From: Myxococcota bacterium
GTDB lineage: Bacteria; Myxococcota_A; UBA796; UBA2385
Assembly (NCBI GenBank): GCA_023150805.1
Contig: JAKLKF010000076.1
Span: 1-37,152, forward strand
Direction of reading: 5' to 3'
Length of the DNA: 37,152 nt
The translations under genes and the position numbers were made by a program. Each line of letters starts with the position of its first letter. Positions within the stretch are counted from its first letter, which is position 1. This document shows, in pieces, positions 19,827 through 27,705 of this stretch. A model generated the notes under the pieces. That model saw only the letters and a list, made by a program, of their open reading frames with translations. It was not told the origin of the DNA and did not search any database.

Positions 19827-22721
19827 TCATCGCAGCCGGGACGCCACCTTGCCGGCGCGTTCCCCCGACGGGCTCAGCTCCAGGTAGCGGCGCCAGGCAG
19901 ATCGGGCCTGCTCCATGCCGCCGGGCGTGTACCAGAACTGCCCGCGGGCGTACCAGGCCATCGCGTGCTCCGGCCCCAGCGCGGTGGCCCGCTCCAGGTG
20001 CTGCCCGGCCTGGCCCCGCTGGCCGCGGCCTTCGAGTCGGCGCGCCAGCTCGACGTGGACGCCCGGGTCCGACGGAGCCAGCAGCATCGCCTCCTGCGCC
20101 CGCGCCTCGGCGTCGGCTGGCGACCCCAGGCGCGCCCGCATCGCGGCCGCCCGGGCCGCCAGCACCCGGTCCAGGGGGTCGGGCGACGGCGAGAGGATCC
20201 GCTGCGCCAGGGCGAGCGCCCGCTCCGCCCGATCGGCCGACGCGGCGTCCTCGGCCAGGGTCAGGCCCAGCAGGTAGACCGCGAGCCCGTCGCGGGCCGC
20301 CGTGTCCGCCTCCACCGCGGCCACCAGCTCGTGGAGGGTGCCGGCCGCGCCCCCCGCGGCGATCCGCACCCAGGACCGCAGGCGCACCCCGTCCGTGCCC
20401 GTCGCGAGACCCGCCACCTGGTCCGCGCTCTCGACGCGGTCCAGGTCCAGGTCGACCTGCACGGCGCCGCGCTGGCAGGCCGCGTGGTGCGGGGCGCCCT
20501 CCAGGCACCGCGCGAGCTCATCGCGCGCGGCGAGGAGCTGGTTGCGCCCGACCGCGAGGCCGGCCAGCGCGTAGAGGACCTCGGGGTGGCCCCCGTCGAC
20601 CGCGGCGGCCCGGCGCAGCGCGTCCAGCGCCTCGTCGGACCTGCCCTCGCCGATGAGCACGCGCGCGCGGGCGAGGTGCAGCTCGGCGAGCTGGCGGGGC
20701 GCCGCCTCGTTCTCCAGGCGCCGCAGCGTCTGCTCCACGAGGGTCAGGCGGGCAGGCACGTCCTCGGCGGTCCAACCCTGGGCGGCCGCCGCCACCATCA
20801 CCAGCGGGTTGTCGCCGGCCGCTTGCAGCAGGCGCTCCGCGGCGGCCTGGGCGGCCTGCTCCTGGCCGGCAGCGCGCAGGATCCGCTCCCGGAGCAGGCG
20901 GTGGCGGATCCCGTCCGCCTCCACCGCGTCCTCGGCGCCCCACAGCTCCAGCGCGCGGCCCGCGTCGCCTTGGGCCATGGCCAGCCGGGCCGCGAGGTAG
21001 CGGCCCCCCGGGTCCTCGGTGCCGACCGCGACGCTGTGCACCGCCGCGCGCTCCAGATCCCCCTCCAGCAGCGCCAGGGTCCCCTCGGCCAGCGCGAGCG
21101 GACGCCCGCTGGCGCCCTTCTCCAGCGCGACGCCCAGGGCCTGCCGGGCGCGCTCGAGCTGCGCGGGGTCGCCGGTGTACTCCGCCCACAGGACCGCCTC
21201 GACCATCGCGAGCGCCAGGGCCCGAGCGGACACGGGCGCCACCTCCCCTCGCACGGCGGCGTCCAGCCGCGCCGCCAGCTCCAGCAGGCCGCGGTAGTCT
21301 CCGGCCGCCAGGGACCGCTCGGCCTCGTCGAGCTGGCGCTCCGCCACGACCGCATGCAGGTACCGGACCGCGCCGCCCGTCGCGAAGGCCATCACCAGCG
21401 CCATGGCCAGGGCCAGCGCCACCACCCGAGGCCAGCGAGCCCCCGCGGGAGGCGTGGGGTCGAGGACGACCGGGCGGTCGGGCTCCGGGGGGGGCGAGGG
21501 TGCCGGGGAAGGGGCGCTGGGCGGCTCCACCTCGGGCACGGGGCGCTTCTCGATCACCTCGATGCGGCCGCTGCGCGACGTGGGCGGAGGGAGGGGGGCC
21601 CCGCCGGGCTCGCGGCGCGTCAGGACCACCACGTCCTGGTCCTCGGCCTCCAGGAAGTCCTCACCCTCGCCTGTCGTCCCGTCCTCGCCGCTCGCCACCT
21701 CCATGCCCATGCTCTGCTGCCAGGCCCGCAGGTCGAGCGTCTCCCGGAGCGCGCCCCCCGGCGCGCCCGCCCCGGACCCGCCCTCGGAGCCGGGGGCGGC
21801 GTGGTGGATGGGTCCGTCCACCTCGGCCAGCGACGTGCCACCCGGGCCGGGGATCACCTGCATGATCTGCGTGTCGCCGCCCTCGTCCTCCCGGCGACCG
21901 GCGGACGAGGGCAGCCCGGGGTCGGTGACCTCGGCCTGCGGCGGGGAGCGCATCTCGCCCCGCGTCGCCAGGCCGGCCGCGGCGGTCACCTCCTCCTCGC
22001 CCTCCTCGTCGGGGCCCGCCACCTCGCCGCCGACCCGTCGGAACAGGCCGTGGAATGCGCCCGACGGCGCGGGATCGGCCAGCCCCAGGGCCACCAGGTC
22101 GCCGCGGGTCACCTCGGCGGTCGGAGGGTCCAGCGGCAGTCCGGGAGCGCGGCGCAGGCTCTCGGTGTGATCGGGCGACTCCCACTCCGCCGACGGCGCC
22201 GCGTCCCGCACCAGGTCGGAGAGGCTGCGCCCCCGCGGGAGGAAGTCCCCCTGCAGGCCCCACAGCAGCAGCTCGACGCGGCGGTTCATGGGCTCGGCGC
22301 GCCGCACGCGCTCGAGGATCGAGCGCGCCCGGAGGAAGCTGCCTGTGGCGAGGTAGGCCTCGGCCAGGGCGAGGAGCTGGGCGGGGCTGCCGCTGCGCTC
22401 GACCTCGCGAGCGTCCGCCGGCGGGCCGGCCGGGGGCTCCTGGGCCTGCCGCCGCAGGAGCGACAGCTCCGGGTGGTCCGGCGCGCGAAGCTCGAGCTGC
22501 TCGACCACTCCCCGCGCCCGGCCGGGCCAGCCCCGGTCGATGAACACCCGGGCAGTCAGCGCCGGCACCTCGGGGTCGTCGGCGGCGACGCGGGAGGCCT
22601 CGCGAAGGCGCACCCAGGCCCGGTCCATGAGCCGCAGGCCGAGCAGCGCGCGGGCCTGGGCGAGGATCGCCACCAGCGATGCGTCGCCGTTGCGGTCCCA
22701 GGCCTCCACCAGGCGGATCAC
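19827..22721 (-). CDS. large TPR protein with one central membrane helix
   Basis: About 964 residues from the GTG at 22721. The N-terminal 130 residues contain TPR-like helices (SLVAILAQARALLGLRLMDRAW, ELLLWGLQGDFL). A long acidic and Pro/Ser-rich linker follows. One membrane helix (RVVALALAMALVMAFATGGAV) lies near residues 429-450. The C-terminal half is a TPR solenoid (for example DPGGRYLAARLAMAQGDAGRALELW and DPGVHVELARRLEGRGQRGQAGQHL in separate repeats). The likely topology puts the C-terminal solenoid in the periplasm. No enzyme motif is seen, so it is probably a scaffold. Protein-like sequence continues in frame upstream of 22721 without a standard start codon; an ACG at 22808 with GAGGAAG before it is a possible true start. 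Confidence 0.72.
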   Translation of the reverse strand: MIRLVEAWDRNGDASLVAILAQARALLGLRLMDRAWVRLREASRVAADDPEVPALTARVFIDRGWPGRARGVVEQLELRAPDHPELSLLRRQAQEPPAGPPADAREVERSGSPAQLLALAEAYLATGSFLRARSILERVRRAEPMNRRVELLLWGLQGDFLPRGRSLSDLVRDAAPSAEWESPDHTESLRRAPGLPLDPPTAEVTRGDLVALGLADPAPSGAFHGLFRRVGGEVAGPDEEGEEEVTAAAGLATRGEMRSPPQAEVTDPGLPSSAGRREDEGGDTQIMQVIPGPGGTSLAEVDGPIHHAAPGSEGGSGAGAPGGALRETLDLRAWQQSMGMEVASGEDGTTGEGEDFLEAEDQDVVVLTRREPGGAPLPPPTSRSGRIEVIEKRPVPEVEPPSAPSPAPSPPPEPDRPVVLDPTPPAGARWPRVVALALAMALVMAFATGGAVRYLHAVVAERQLDEAERSLAAGDYRGLLELAARLDAAVRGEVAPVSARALALAMVEAVLWAEYTGDPAQLERARQALGVALEKGASGRPLALAEGTLALLEGDLERAAVHSVAVGTEDPGGRYLAARLAMAQGDAGRALELWGAEDAVEADGIRHRLLRERILRAAGQEQAAQAAAERLLQAAGDNPLVMVAAAAQGWTAEDVPARLTLVEQTLRRLENEAAPRQLAELHLARARVLIGEGRSDEALDALRRAAAVDGGHPEVLYALAGLAVGRNQLLAARDELARCLEGAPHHAACQRGAVQVDLDLDRVESADQVAGLATGTDGVRLRSWVRIAAGGAAGTLHELVAAVEADTAARDGLAVYLLGLTLAEDAASADRAERALALAQRILSPSPDPLDRVLAARAAAMRARLGSPADAEARAQEAMLLAPSDPGVHVELARRLEGRGQRGQAGQHLERATALGPEHAMAWYARGQFWYTPGGMEQARSAWRRYLELSPSGERAGKVASRLR

Positions 22722-22838
22722 CCCCTGGACGTCCCCGTCTTGCTGCAGCCGCAGGATCGCGCGCTCGAGCTCGGCGCGGTCGGGCTCGTGGGGCAGGGCC
22801 GGAGTCGTGGCTTCCTCGCGGCGCGGGAGGGCGGGTGG

Positions 22839-22847
22839 ACTATAGCA
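22839..22847 (-). promoter_or_regulatory. extended -10 promoter of the TPR gene
   Basis: TGCTATAGT on the minus strand matches the extended -10 form TGnTATAAT at all but one position. No good -35 is visible. Transcription would start near 22832. Confidence 0.5.
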
Positions 22848-22871
22848 GAGGGCCCACCAGCCACAGACGAA

Positions 22872-22897
22872 GCGGGGGAGCCCGTGGGCCCCCCCGC
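22872..22897 (-). terminator. terminator downstream of etfA
   Basis: An 11-bp stem (22872-22882 with 22887-22897, one mismatch) and a 4-base loop lie 20 bases past the etfA stop. TTCGTCT follows on the minus strand. Confidence 0.6.
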
Positions 22898-22916
22898 CGT
22901 CACCACCCGGCGCGGT

Positions 22917-23879
22917 TCAGCGCAGGGCGGCCTTGAGCTCGTCCGTCAGCAGCGGGCAGATCTCGAACATATCGCCCACGATGCCGTAGGTCGACACGCC
23001 GAAGATCGGCGCCTCGGCGTCCTTGTTGATGGACACGATGACCTTGCTCGTCCGCATGCCGGCCAGGTGCTGGATGGCGCCGGAGATGCCGACGGCGATG
23101 TACAGGGTCGGGTTGACGACCTTGCCCGTCTGGCCGACCTGCTCGCTGTGCGGGCAGAAGCCGGCGTCGACGGCGGCGCGGCTGGCGCCCGCGGTCGCGC
23201 CCAGGGCAGCGGCCAGGGGGCGGATCAGGGTGTCGAAGCCCTCCTTGGACTTCACCGAGCGCCCGCCGCTCACGATGCGGTCGGCCTCGGTCAGGTCCAC
23301 CACGTCGCCGGACGGGGCCTCGCTGGCCACCACGCGGGTGAGCGCGGCGCCCGCGTCCACCGCCAGGGCCACCACCTCGGCGCTGCCGCCGGTCGCGGGC
23401 TTCGCGGGGAAGGAGTTCGGGCGCACCGTGAACAGCGCGACCGGGCTCTGGATCTGGACGGTGCTGAAGGCCTTGCCAGCGTACTGCGGCCGCCGGGCGA
23501 CCACGCCCCCGCCGGCGGCGGACAGCTCGGTCACCTCGGTGGCGTAGCCGGCGCCGATCCGCGCCGACAGCCGGGGGAAGGCGTCCTTGTTCTGCAGGCT
23601 GGCCGGCGCCAGCACCACCGCGGCGCCCGAGGCCGTGATCGCGGCCTGCAGGGCGGCGACCCAGGCCTCGGGGCTGTAGTGGCCGAAGGCCGGCCCGTTG
23701 ACGGTGAAGACCTTGGTGGCGCCGTGCGCGCCCAGGTCACCGGCGCCATCGCCGCCGATCACCACGGCGGAGACCGGGGCGCCCGCCGCCAGCTCCACGG
23801 CCTTGGCGAGCAGCTCGTAGGCCGTCTTCTTGAAGTGACCGCCGTCGTGCTCGGCGACGACGAGGAATCCATTGCCCAT
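22917..23879 (-). CDS. etfA: electron transfer flavoprotein subunit alpha
   Basis: 320 residues, the normal size. EtfA carries the FAD and, with EtfB, accepts electrons from acyl-CoA and related dehydrogenases and passes them to ETF:quinone oxidoreductase. The C-terminal FAD domain has the family signature: IVSGGRSVKSKEGF, GATAGASRAAVDAGF, QVGQTGKVVNPTLYIAVGISGAIQHLAGM and IVSINKDAEAPIFGVSTYGIVGD, given here as separate blocks. The N-terminal domain reads VVAEHDGGHFKKTAYELLAKA. AGGAG precedes the ATG by 7 bases. It follows etfB by 29 bases in the operon tetR-etfB-etfA and is followed by a terminator hairpin. Confidence 0.97.
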   Translation of the reverse strand: MGNGFLVVAEHDGGHFKKTAYELLAKAVELAAGAPVSAVVIGGDGAGDLGAHGATKVFTVNGPAFGHYSPEAWVAALQAAITASGAAVVLAPASLQNKDAFPRLSARIGAGYATEVTELSAAGGGVVARRPQYAGKAFSTVQIQSPVALFTVRPNSFPAKPATGGSAEVVALAVDAGAALTRVVASEAPSGDVVDLTEADRIVSGGRSVKSKEGFDTLIRPLAAALGATAGASRAAVDAGFCPHSEQVGQTGKVVNPTLYIAVGISGAIQHLAGMRTSKVIVSINKDAEAPIFGVSTYGIVGDMFEICPLLTDELKAALR

Positions 23880-23908
23880 GGAATGCTCCTGAGGTTCGGT
23901 GGAGGGGT

Positions 23909-24700
23909 TCAGATGACCTTGGCCTCGTCACGGAGCACGGCGACGAGCTCCTTGACGCGCGCGGCGTTGTCACCCTGCAGGATCCGGCCCGCGGGGCGCT
24001 GGGGAGGCAGGCTCCAGCCGCTCTCCTTGACGAGCGCCGCGGCGGCGCCCACCTGGCCGGCGGACAGGCCCAGGTCGGCCATGCCCTTGACCTCGATGGC
24101 CTTCTTCTTGGCCATCATGATGTTCTTGAGCGAGGCGTAGCGCGGCTCGTTCAGGCCCTTGTCGGCGGTGATGACCGCCGGCAGCGCGCCCTCGACCACG
24201 TCCTGGGCGCCACCGCCGCTGGCGCGCCAGGCCTTGAAGGTCTCGCCGGCGATCTCCAGCTTGGTGACCACGCCGACGTGGGCCCAGCCCAGCAGCTCGG
24301 CCACCATGATCGGCACCTGGCCGTTGTCGTCGTCGGCGGCCTGCTTGCCGCCCAGCACGAGCTGCACGCCCTCGGCCTTGGCCGCGGCGGCCAGGATGCG
24401 GGCGACGCCCAGCGGGTCGCTGCCGACGAAGCCCGGATCGTCCAGGCGCATCGCCCGGTCCGCGCCCATGGCCAGCGCGTCGCGCAGCCGCTGCTCGACG
24501 TCCTTGTTGCCCACGGTGAGCAGCAGCACCTCGGTGGCCTTGCCGGCCTCCTTCAGGCGCAGCGCCTCCTCGATGGCGAACTCGTCGTAGGGGTTGATCG
24601 TCCACTTGACGTCGGCGGTCGAGATGCCGGCGGACGGGTCCGCGATCTTGACCTGGGTGTCCGTCGACGGGACCTGCTTCAGCAAGACTCCGATCTTCAC
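23909..24700 (-). CDS. etfB: electron transfer flavoprotein subunit beta
   Basis: 263 residues. EtfB binds AMP and forms the recognition surface for partner dehydrogenases. Family features are KIGVLLKQVPSTDTQVKI at the start, NPYDEFAIEEALRLKE near residue 36, LGGKQAADDDNGQVP near 117 (the nucleotide-binding and docking region) and KGLNEPRYASLKNIMMAKKK near 180, which contains the dehydrogenase recognition loop. The start codon is GTG with AGGAGG 5 bases upstream. It lies 18 bases after the TetR-family gene and 29 before etfA, so the three form one operon. The set fits beta-oxidation or amino-acid degradation electron flow. Confidence 0.97.
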   Translation of the reverse strand: MKIGVLLKQVPSTDTQVKIADPSAGISTADVKWTINPYDEFAIEEALRLKEAGKATEVLLLTVGNKDVEQRLRDALAMGADRAMRLDDPGFVGSDPLGVARILAAAAKAEGVQLVLGGKQAADDDNGQVPIMVAELLGWAHVGVVTKLEIAGETFKAWRASGGGAQDVVEGALPAVITADKGLNEPRYASLKNIMMAKKKAIEVKGMADLGLSAGQVGAAAALVKESGWSLPPQRPAGRILQGDNAARVKELVAVLRDEAKVI

Positions 24701-24718
24701 GAAGACCTCCTGCTCCGC

Positions 24719-25369
24719 CTAGGCGGAGGCGGTGGGATGGGGGTTCTGGGGCGGGTGGGGGGAAGGGGGCGGGCAGGCCATGCCACGCAGGAAGAGGTCG
24801 ACGACCTGCAAGGCCGCCTGCTCGAGGTTGAAGCGCTCGCGCTTGCGGGCGAGCACCCACTGGATCGAGATCTCGTCGAGGGCGCCGAAGAAGGCCCACT
24901 GCGCCAGGAAGGGGTCCACCTCGGCGCGGATGGCCCCCCGCTCCTGCCCCTCCCGCACCAGGTCCCCGAACACGTCGAGGTACCGCCAGAGCTTCTCGGG
25001 CCGGTACTCGCGCAGGAAGCGGTGGGACTGCCGCAGCTCGACCTGGAAGACCTGGGCCAGCGCCGGGTGCTCCTCGATCGATCGGAAGTGGTGCCGGGCG
25101 TAGGCGCGGATGCGGGCGAGCGGGTCGCTCTCCATCGCCAGCGCGGACTGGAGCTGGTCGAGCAGGGTCTCCATCTTCTCCTCGAAGATCACGAGGAGGA
25201 GATCCTCTTTGTTCTTGAAATACAAGTAGATGGTGCCGTCGGCCACCCCGGCCTTCCGCGCGATGTCGCTGACCCGCGCCGCGCGGTAGCCCTTGTCGGC
25301 GAAGACCTCCACCGCCGCATCGATGATGCGGTCCCGCTTCTCCAGCCGGCTGGGTTCGGTGCTGGTCAT
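24719..25369 (-). CDS. TetR-family regulator, fatty-acid type
   Basis: 216-residue regulator. The N-terminal helix-turn-helix lies in residues 10-56 (RDRIIDAAVEVFADKGYRAARVSDIARKAGVADGTIYLYFKNKEDLL, seen as the blocks IIDAAVEVFADKGY, DIARKAGVADGTIYLYF and KNKEDLL). The ligand domain resembles the FadR/YsiA and PsrA-like acyl-CoA responsive group, with FRSIEEHPALAQVFQVELRQS near residue 95. It heads the etfB-etfA operon and has an 18-bp dyad at its promoter, so autoregulated repression of etfBA released by an acyl-CoA is the natural model; the ligand is inference. The C-terminal tail is Pro-rich (PPPSPHPPQNPHPTASA). Confidence 0.9.
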   Translation of the reverse strand: MTSTEPSRLEKRDRIIDAAVEVFADKGYRAARVSDIARKAGVADGTIYLYFKNKEDLLLVIFEEKMETLLDQLQSALAMESDPLARIRAYARHHFRSIEEHPALAQVFQVELRQSHRFLREYRPEKLWRYLDVFGDLVREGQERGAIRAEVDPFLAQWAFFGALDEISIQWVLARKRERFNLEQAALQVVDLFLRGMACPPPSPHPPQNPHPTASA

Positions 25370-25418
25370 GCTGCGGAGGGACGGGGCGGAGGGGGCGTCG
25401 CCTGGGGGCGCAGGCGAC

Positions 25419-25436
25419 TGAATGAAGCCTCACTCA
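25419..25436. promoter_or_regulatory. TetR-type operator upstream of tetR-etfB-etfA
   Basis: TGAATGA, four bases, TCACTCA: an 18-bp dyad with one mismatch between arms. It resembles TGAATG/CATTCA-containing operators of acyl-CoA-responsive TetR regulators. It overlaps the -10 of the candidate promoter and the expected transcription start, 50 bases before the tetR ATG. Confidence 0.6.
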
Positions 25437-25463
25437 CCTATGGGAGCGATCCCCAGGCGGCAA
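25435..25463 (-). promoter_or_regulatory. candidate promoter of tetR-etfB-etfA
   Basis: On the minus strand TTGCCG and TAGGTG are 17 bases apart. The -10 is weak, but it abuts the dyad, as expected for a repressed promoter. Confidence 0.35.
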
Positions 25464-25515
25464 CACTTCGCACGCCGAGAGCGGCGGGCGCTGCGGCGGG
25501 TGGTCGCGGCCGCGC

Positions 25516-26214
25516 TCAGCGTCCGGCGCGCGCGGCCAGCCAGCGCTCCACCGCGCCGGCGATGTCGGTGTCGGGCACGCCGGCCCAGTCGGCCAGGAAC
25601 TGCTTGAGGCCGATGTCGGTGAGCGGGTGCTTGACCAGGCGCTGCAGGGTCGAGAAGGGCAGGGTCGCCACGTCGGCGCCGGCCGCCGCGACCTGGGCGA
25701 CGTGCATCGGGTGGCGCACGCTGGCGGCGAGCACCTGGGTCGTCAGGTCGGGGTAGTTGCCGTACATCTCGACGATCTGCTCGATCAGCTCGACGCCGTC
25801 GGTGCTGATGTCGTCCAGGCGGCCGATGAAGGGCGAGATGTAGGCCGCGCCCGCCTTGGCCGCGAGCAGGGCCTGGGCGGGCTGGAAGCAGAGGGTGACG
25901 TTGACGTCGATGCCCTCGTCGGCCAGCACCCGCGTCGCCCGGATGCCGTCCATGGTCAGCGGGATCTTGACGACGACGTGCTCGCTGACCTGCGCCAGCA
26001 GCCGCCCCTCGCGCACCATGCCCTCCCAGTCCAGCGCCACCGTCTCGGCCGAGACGGGACCCTGCACGATCTCGCAGATCTGGTGGATGGTCTCGACGAA
26101 GTCGCGGCCTTCCCTGGCGATCAGGCTGGGGTTGGTGGTGACGCCGTCGATGACGCCCCAGTCGTAGGCCTGCCGGATCTCGTCGAGGTTGGCGGTGTCG
26201 AGGAAGAGCTTCAT
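25516..26214 (-). CDS. tal: transaldolase, small (TalC/FSA) subfamily
   Basis: 232 residues. The enzyme transfers a dihydroxyacetone unit between sugar phosphates in the non-oxidative pentose phosphate pathway. Visible are MKLFLDTANLDEIRQAYDWG, DGVTTNPSLIA (the TTNPSL signature), VVKIPLTMDGIRA with the Schiff-base Lys, NVTLCFQPAQALLAAKAGAAYISPFIGRLDD given as the blocks NVTLCFQPAQALLAA and YISPFIGRLDD, and the C-terminal IGLKQFLADW. The length and motifs are those of the short class. The ATG at 26214 gives the usual family N terminus. In the sequence as given the upstream folK frame runs into it without a stop, because of a 10-G tract (26233-26242). Confidence 0.94.
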   Translation of the reverse strand: MKLFLDTANLDEIRQAYDWGVIDGVTTNPSLIAREGRDFVETIHQICEIVQGPVSAETVALDWEGMVREGRLLAQVSEHVVVKIPLTMDGIRATRVLADEGIDVNVTLCFQPAQALLAAKAGAAYISPFIGRLDDISTDGVELIEQIVEMYGNYPDLTTQVLAASVRHPMHVAQVAAAGADVATLPFSTLQRLVKHPLTDIGLKQFLADWAGVPDTDIAGAVERWLAARAGR

Positions 26215-26820
26215 GGCGGGGCGCCTCGGAGCGGGGGGGGGGCCGGAGTCGGCGTCGAGGGGGCGAGGCCAGCTGCTGTACTGCAAGGCGGGGTCCGTCG
26301 CAACCGGGCGGCGCGGCAGGAGCACCCCGACCGCGTGGCAGCCGGTCCGCACGGTCGGCGCCGGCAGGTCGCGCAGGCGCAGGCCCAGCCCGGGGTGCAC
26401 CAGCTCGGGCGCCACCTGCCGCGCCGGGACCAGGGCGAAGTCCCGCTCGTGCAGGCGGGGGTGGGGCAGGCGCAGCCGCCCCGTGTCCTGGCGAAGGCCC
26501 TCCCAGACCAGCAGGTCCAGGTCGATGACCCGGTCCGCCCAGCGGCGGGTCGGGCGCCGCCCCAGGCGGGCCTCGATCTCCTTGCAGCGGGCGAGCAGGC
26601 CGCGCGGGCTGCGGCGGGTCCGCAGCAGGACCGCCGCGTTGAGGAAGGGGGAGAGGGCGCCGCCGGCCGGCGCGGTCCGGAAGACCGCGGAGGAGGCGAG
26701 CAGCTCCACCCCGGGCGTCGCCGCCAGTGCGCGCGCCGCCAGCTCCAGGTTGCGCTGCCGATCCCCCAGCGAGCTGCCCAGGCCCACCACCACCAGGGCG
26801 CCGCGGCGCGCTCCCCTCAC
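26215..26820 (-). CDS. folK: HPPK, 6-hydroxymethyl-7,8-dihydropterin pyrophosphokinase
   Basis: About 180 residues of recognisable HPPK followed by a Pro-rich tail. HPPK transfers pyrophosphate from ATP to 6-hydroxymethyl-dihydropterin in folate synthesis. Motifs in order are VVVGLGSSLGDRQRNLELA, FRTAPAGG, FLNAAVLL, CKEIEARLGR, RWADRVIDLDLLVWEG (the DxD metal site) and LPHPRLHERDFALVPA. The GTG start at 26820 overlaps the upstream TPR gene stop as GTGA. As given, the frame has no stop before the transaldolase, making a 434-codon open frame. One G fewer in the 10-G tract would end folK at a TGA within ATGA at the transaldolase start. I therefore list the folK part up to that ATG. Confidence 0.88.
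26233..26242. repeat. homopolymer tract of ten G
   Basis: Ten consecutive G on the plus strand (C on the coding strand), 18 bases upstream of the transaldolase ATG. Its length decides whether folK is fused to tal or ends at ATGA. Confidence 0.9.
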
Positions 26821-27704
26821 CTGCGCCCCGTGATCAGCATGGCGCGCTCCTCGTCGCGCGCCTTCTCCGCCTCCCGCCGCTCGGCGACCGCGCTGCGCAC
26901 CTTGCCGTCGGGCGCCAGCACCCAGCCCTCCCCCAGCGGGTCCTCGGGCAGGGGCTGCAGCGCGTCTAGGTCGTCCAGCGCCTGCCCGGCCTGGGCCTCC
27001 CAGGCGGCCTTGCGCTCGTCCAGGGTGGCGGCCAGCTCGTCGTGCAGCACCCGCTTGTACTTGTCCTCGAGCGCCGCCCGCACCGCGGGCTCTTCTTCGT
27101 CTTCGAGCTGGAGCCGCAGGTACTCCAGGGCGGCCTGGCGCTGGCCGTGCTCGTCGAGGAAGCCCGCGGCGGCGGCGCGGTACCAGGCCGGCGCGCCCGG
27201 CAGCTCGGCGGCGCGCGTGAGCTGGGCAGCCGCGGTCGCCGGGTCCTTGCGATAGAGGAAGGCGTTCATCCCCAGGGAGAAGGGGAAGTACGGGTCCAGG
27301 GGGAAGGCCTGGCAGGCCTGCTGGAAGACCCGGTCCGACGCGTCGACGTCGTCGAGCACCCGCATCATCGAGCCCCCGTAGAAGAAGGGGGTCCGCCAGG
27401 CGGGGTCCAGGGCCAGCACGCTGTCGAGCATGGCGCTGAGCCAGGGCAAGCCGTCTCGGTCGCGCGTGTCGACCAGGTCGGCGAAGTTGAGCGTGACGCG
27501 GACCCAGAGCAGGTCGGCCAGCGCGGTGGGCTGGCCCATCGCAGCGGCGCGGACCGCCGCGGGATCGGGCATCACGCGGGTGCGGCTGGTCGCCAGGTCG
27601 GAGCGGCGGAGGGGATCGAGGTCCCGCTGGGCGAGGTGGGCGAGGCCTCCGAAGGTGAAGGCCAGCACGACCAGGGCGAGGGTGCCGAGCGCGCGCCGGG
27701 GCAT
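26817..27704 (-). CDS. membrane-anchored TPR-like protein
   Basis: 295 residues. An N-terminal signal anchor (ALGTLALVVLAFTFGGLAHLA) is followed by helices with TPR character: ALADLLWVRVTLNFADLVDTR, WLSAMLDSVLALDPAWRTPFFYGG in part, RVFQQACQAFPLDPYFPFSLG and QLTRAAELPGAPAWYRAAAAGFLDEHG in part. The C-terminal 100 residues are charged and helical. A periplasmic solenoid tethered to the inner membrane is likely. The ATG follows the stop of the GT-C gene by one base (TGAGATG) and the end overlaps folK by 4 bases, so it is the second gene of a tight operon. The function is unknown; the neighbouring GT-C protein and pilin suggest a role near the envelope. Confidence 0.7.
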   Translation of the reverse strand: MPRRALGTLALVVLAFTFGGLAHLAQRDLDPLRRSDLATSRTRVMPDPAAVRAAAMGQPTALADLLWVRVTLNFADLVDTRDRDGLPWLSAMLDSVLALDPAWRTPFFYGGSMMRVLDDVDASDRVFQQACQAFPLDPYFPFSLGMNAFLYRKDPATAAAQLTRAAELPGAPAWYRAAAAGFLDEHGQRQAALEYLRLQLEDEEEPAVRAALEDKYKRVLHDELAATLDERKAAWEAQAGQALDDLDALQPLPEDPLGEGWVLAPDGKVRSAVAERREAEKARDEERAMLITGRR

Positions 27705-27705
27705 C

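Noticed and set aside
19761..24140. A plus-strand open frame of about 1460 codons across the TPR gene and etfA/etfB
   Set aside because: It is antisense to etfA, etfB and the TPR gene, has low-complexity composition, and shows no motif.
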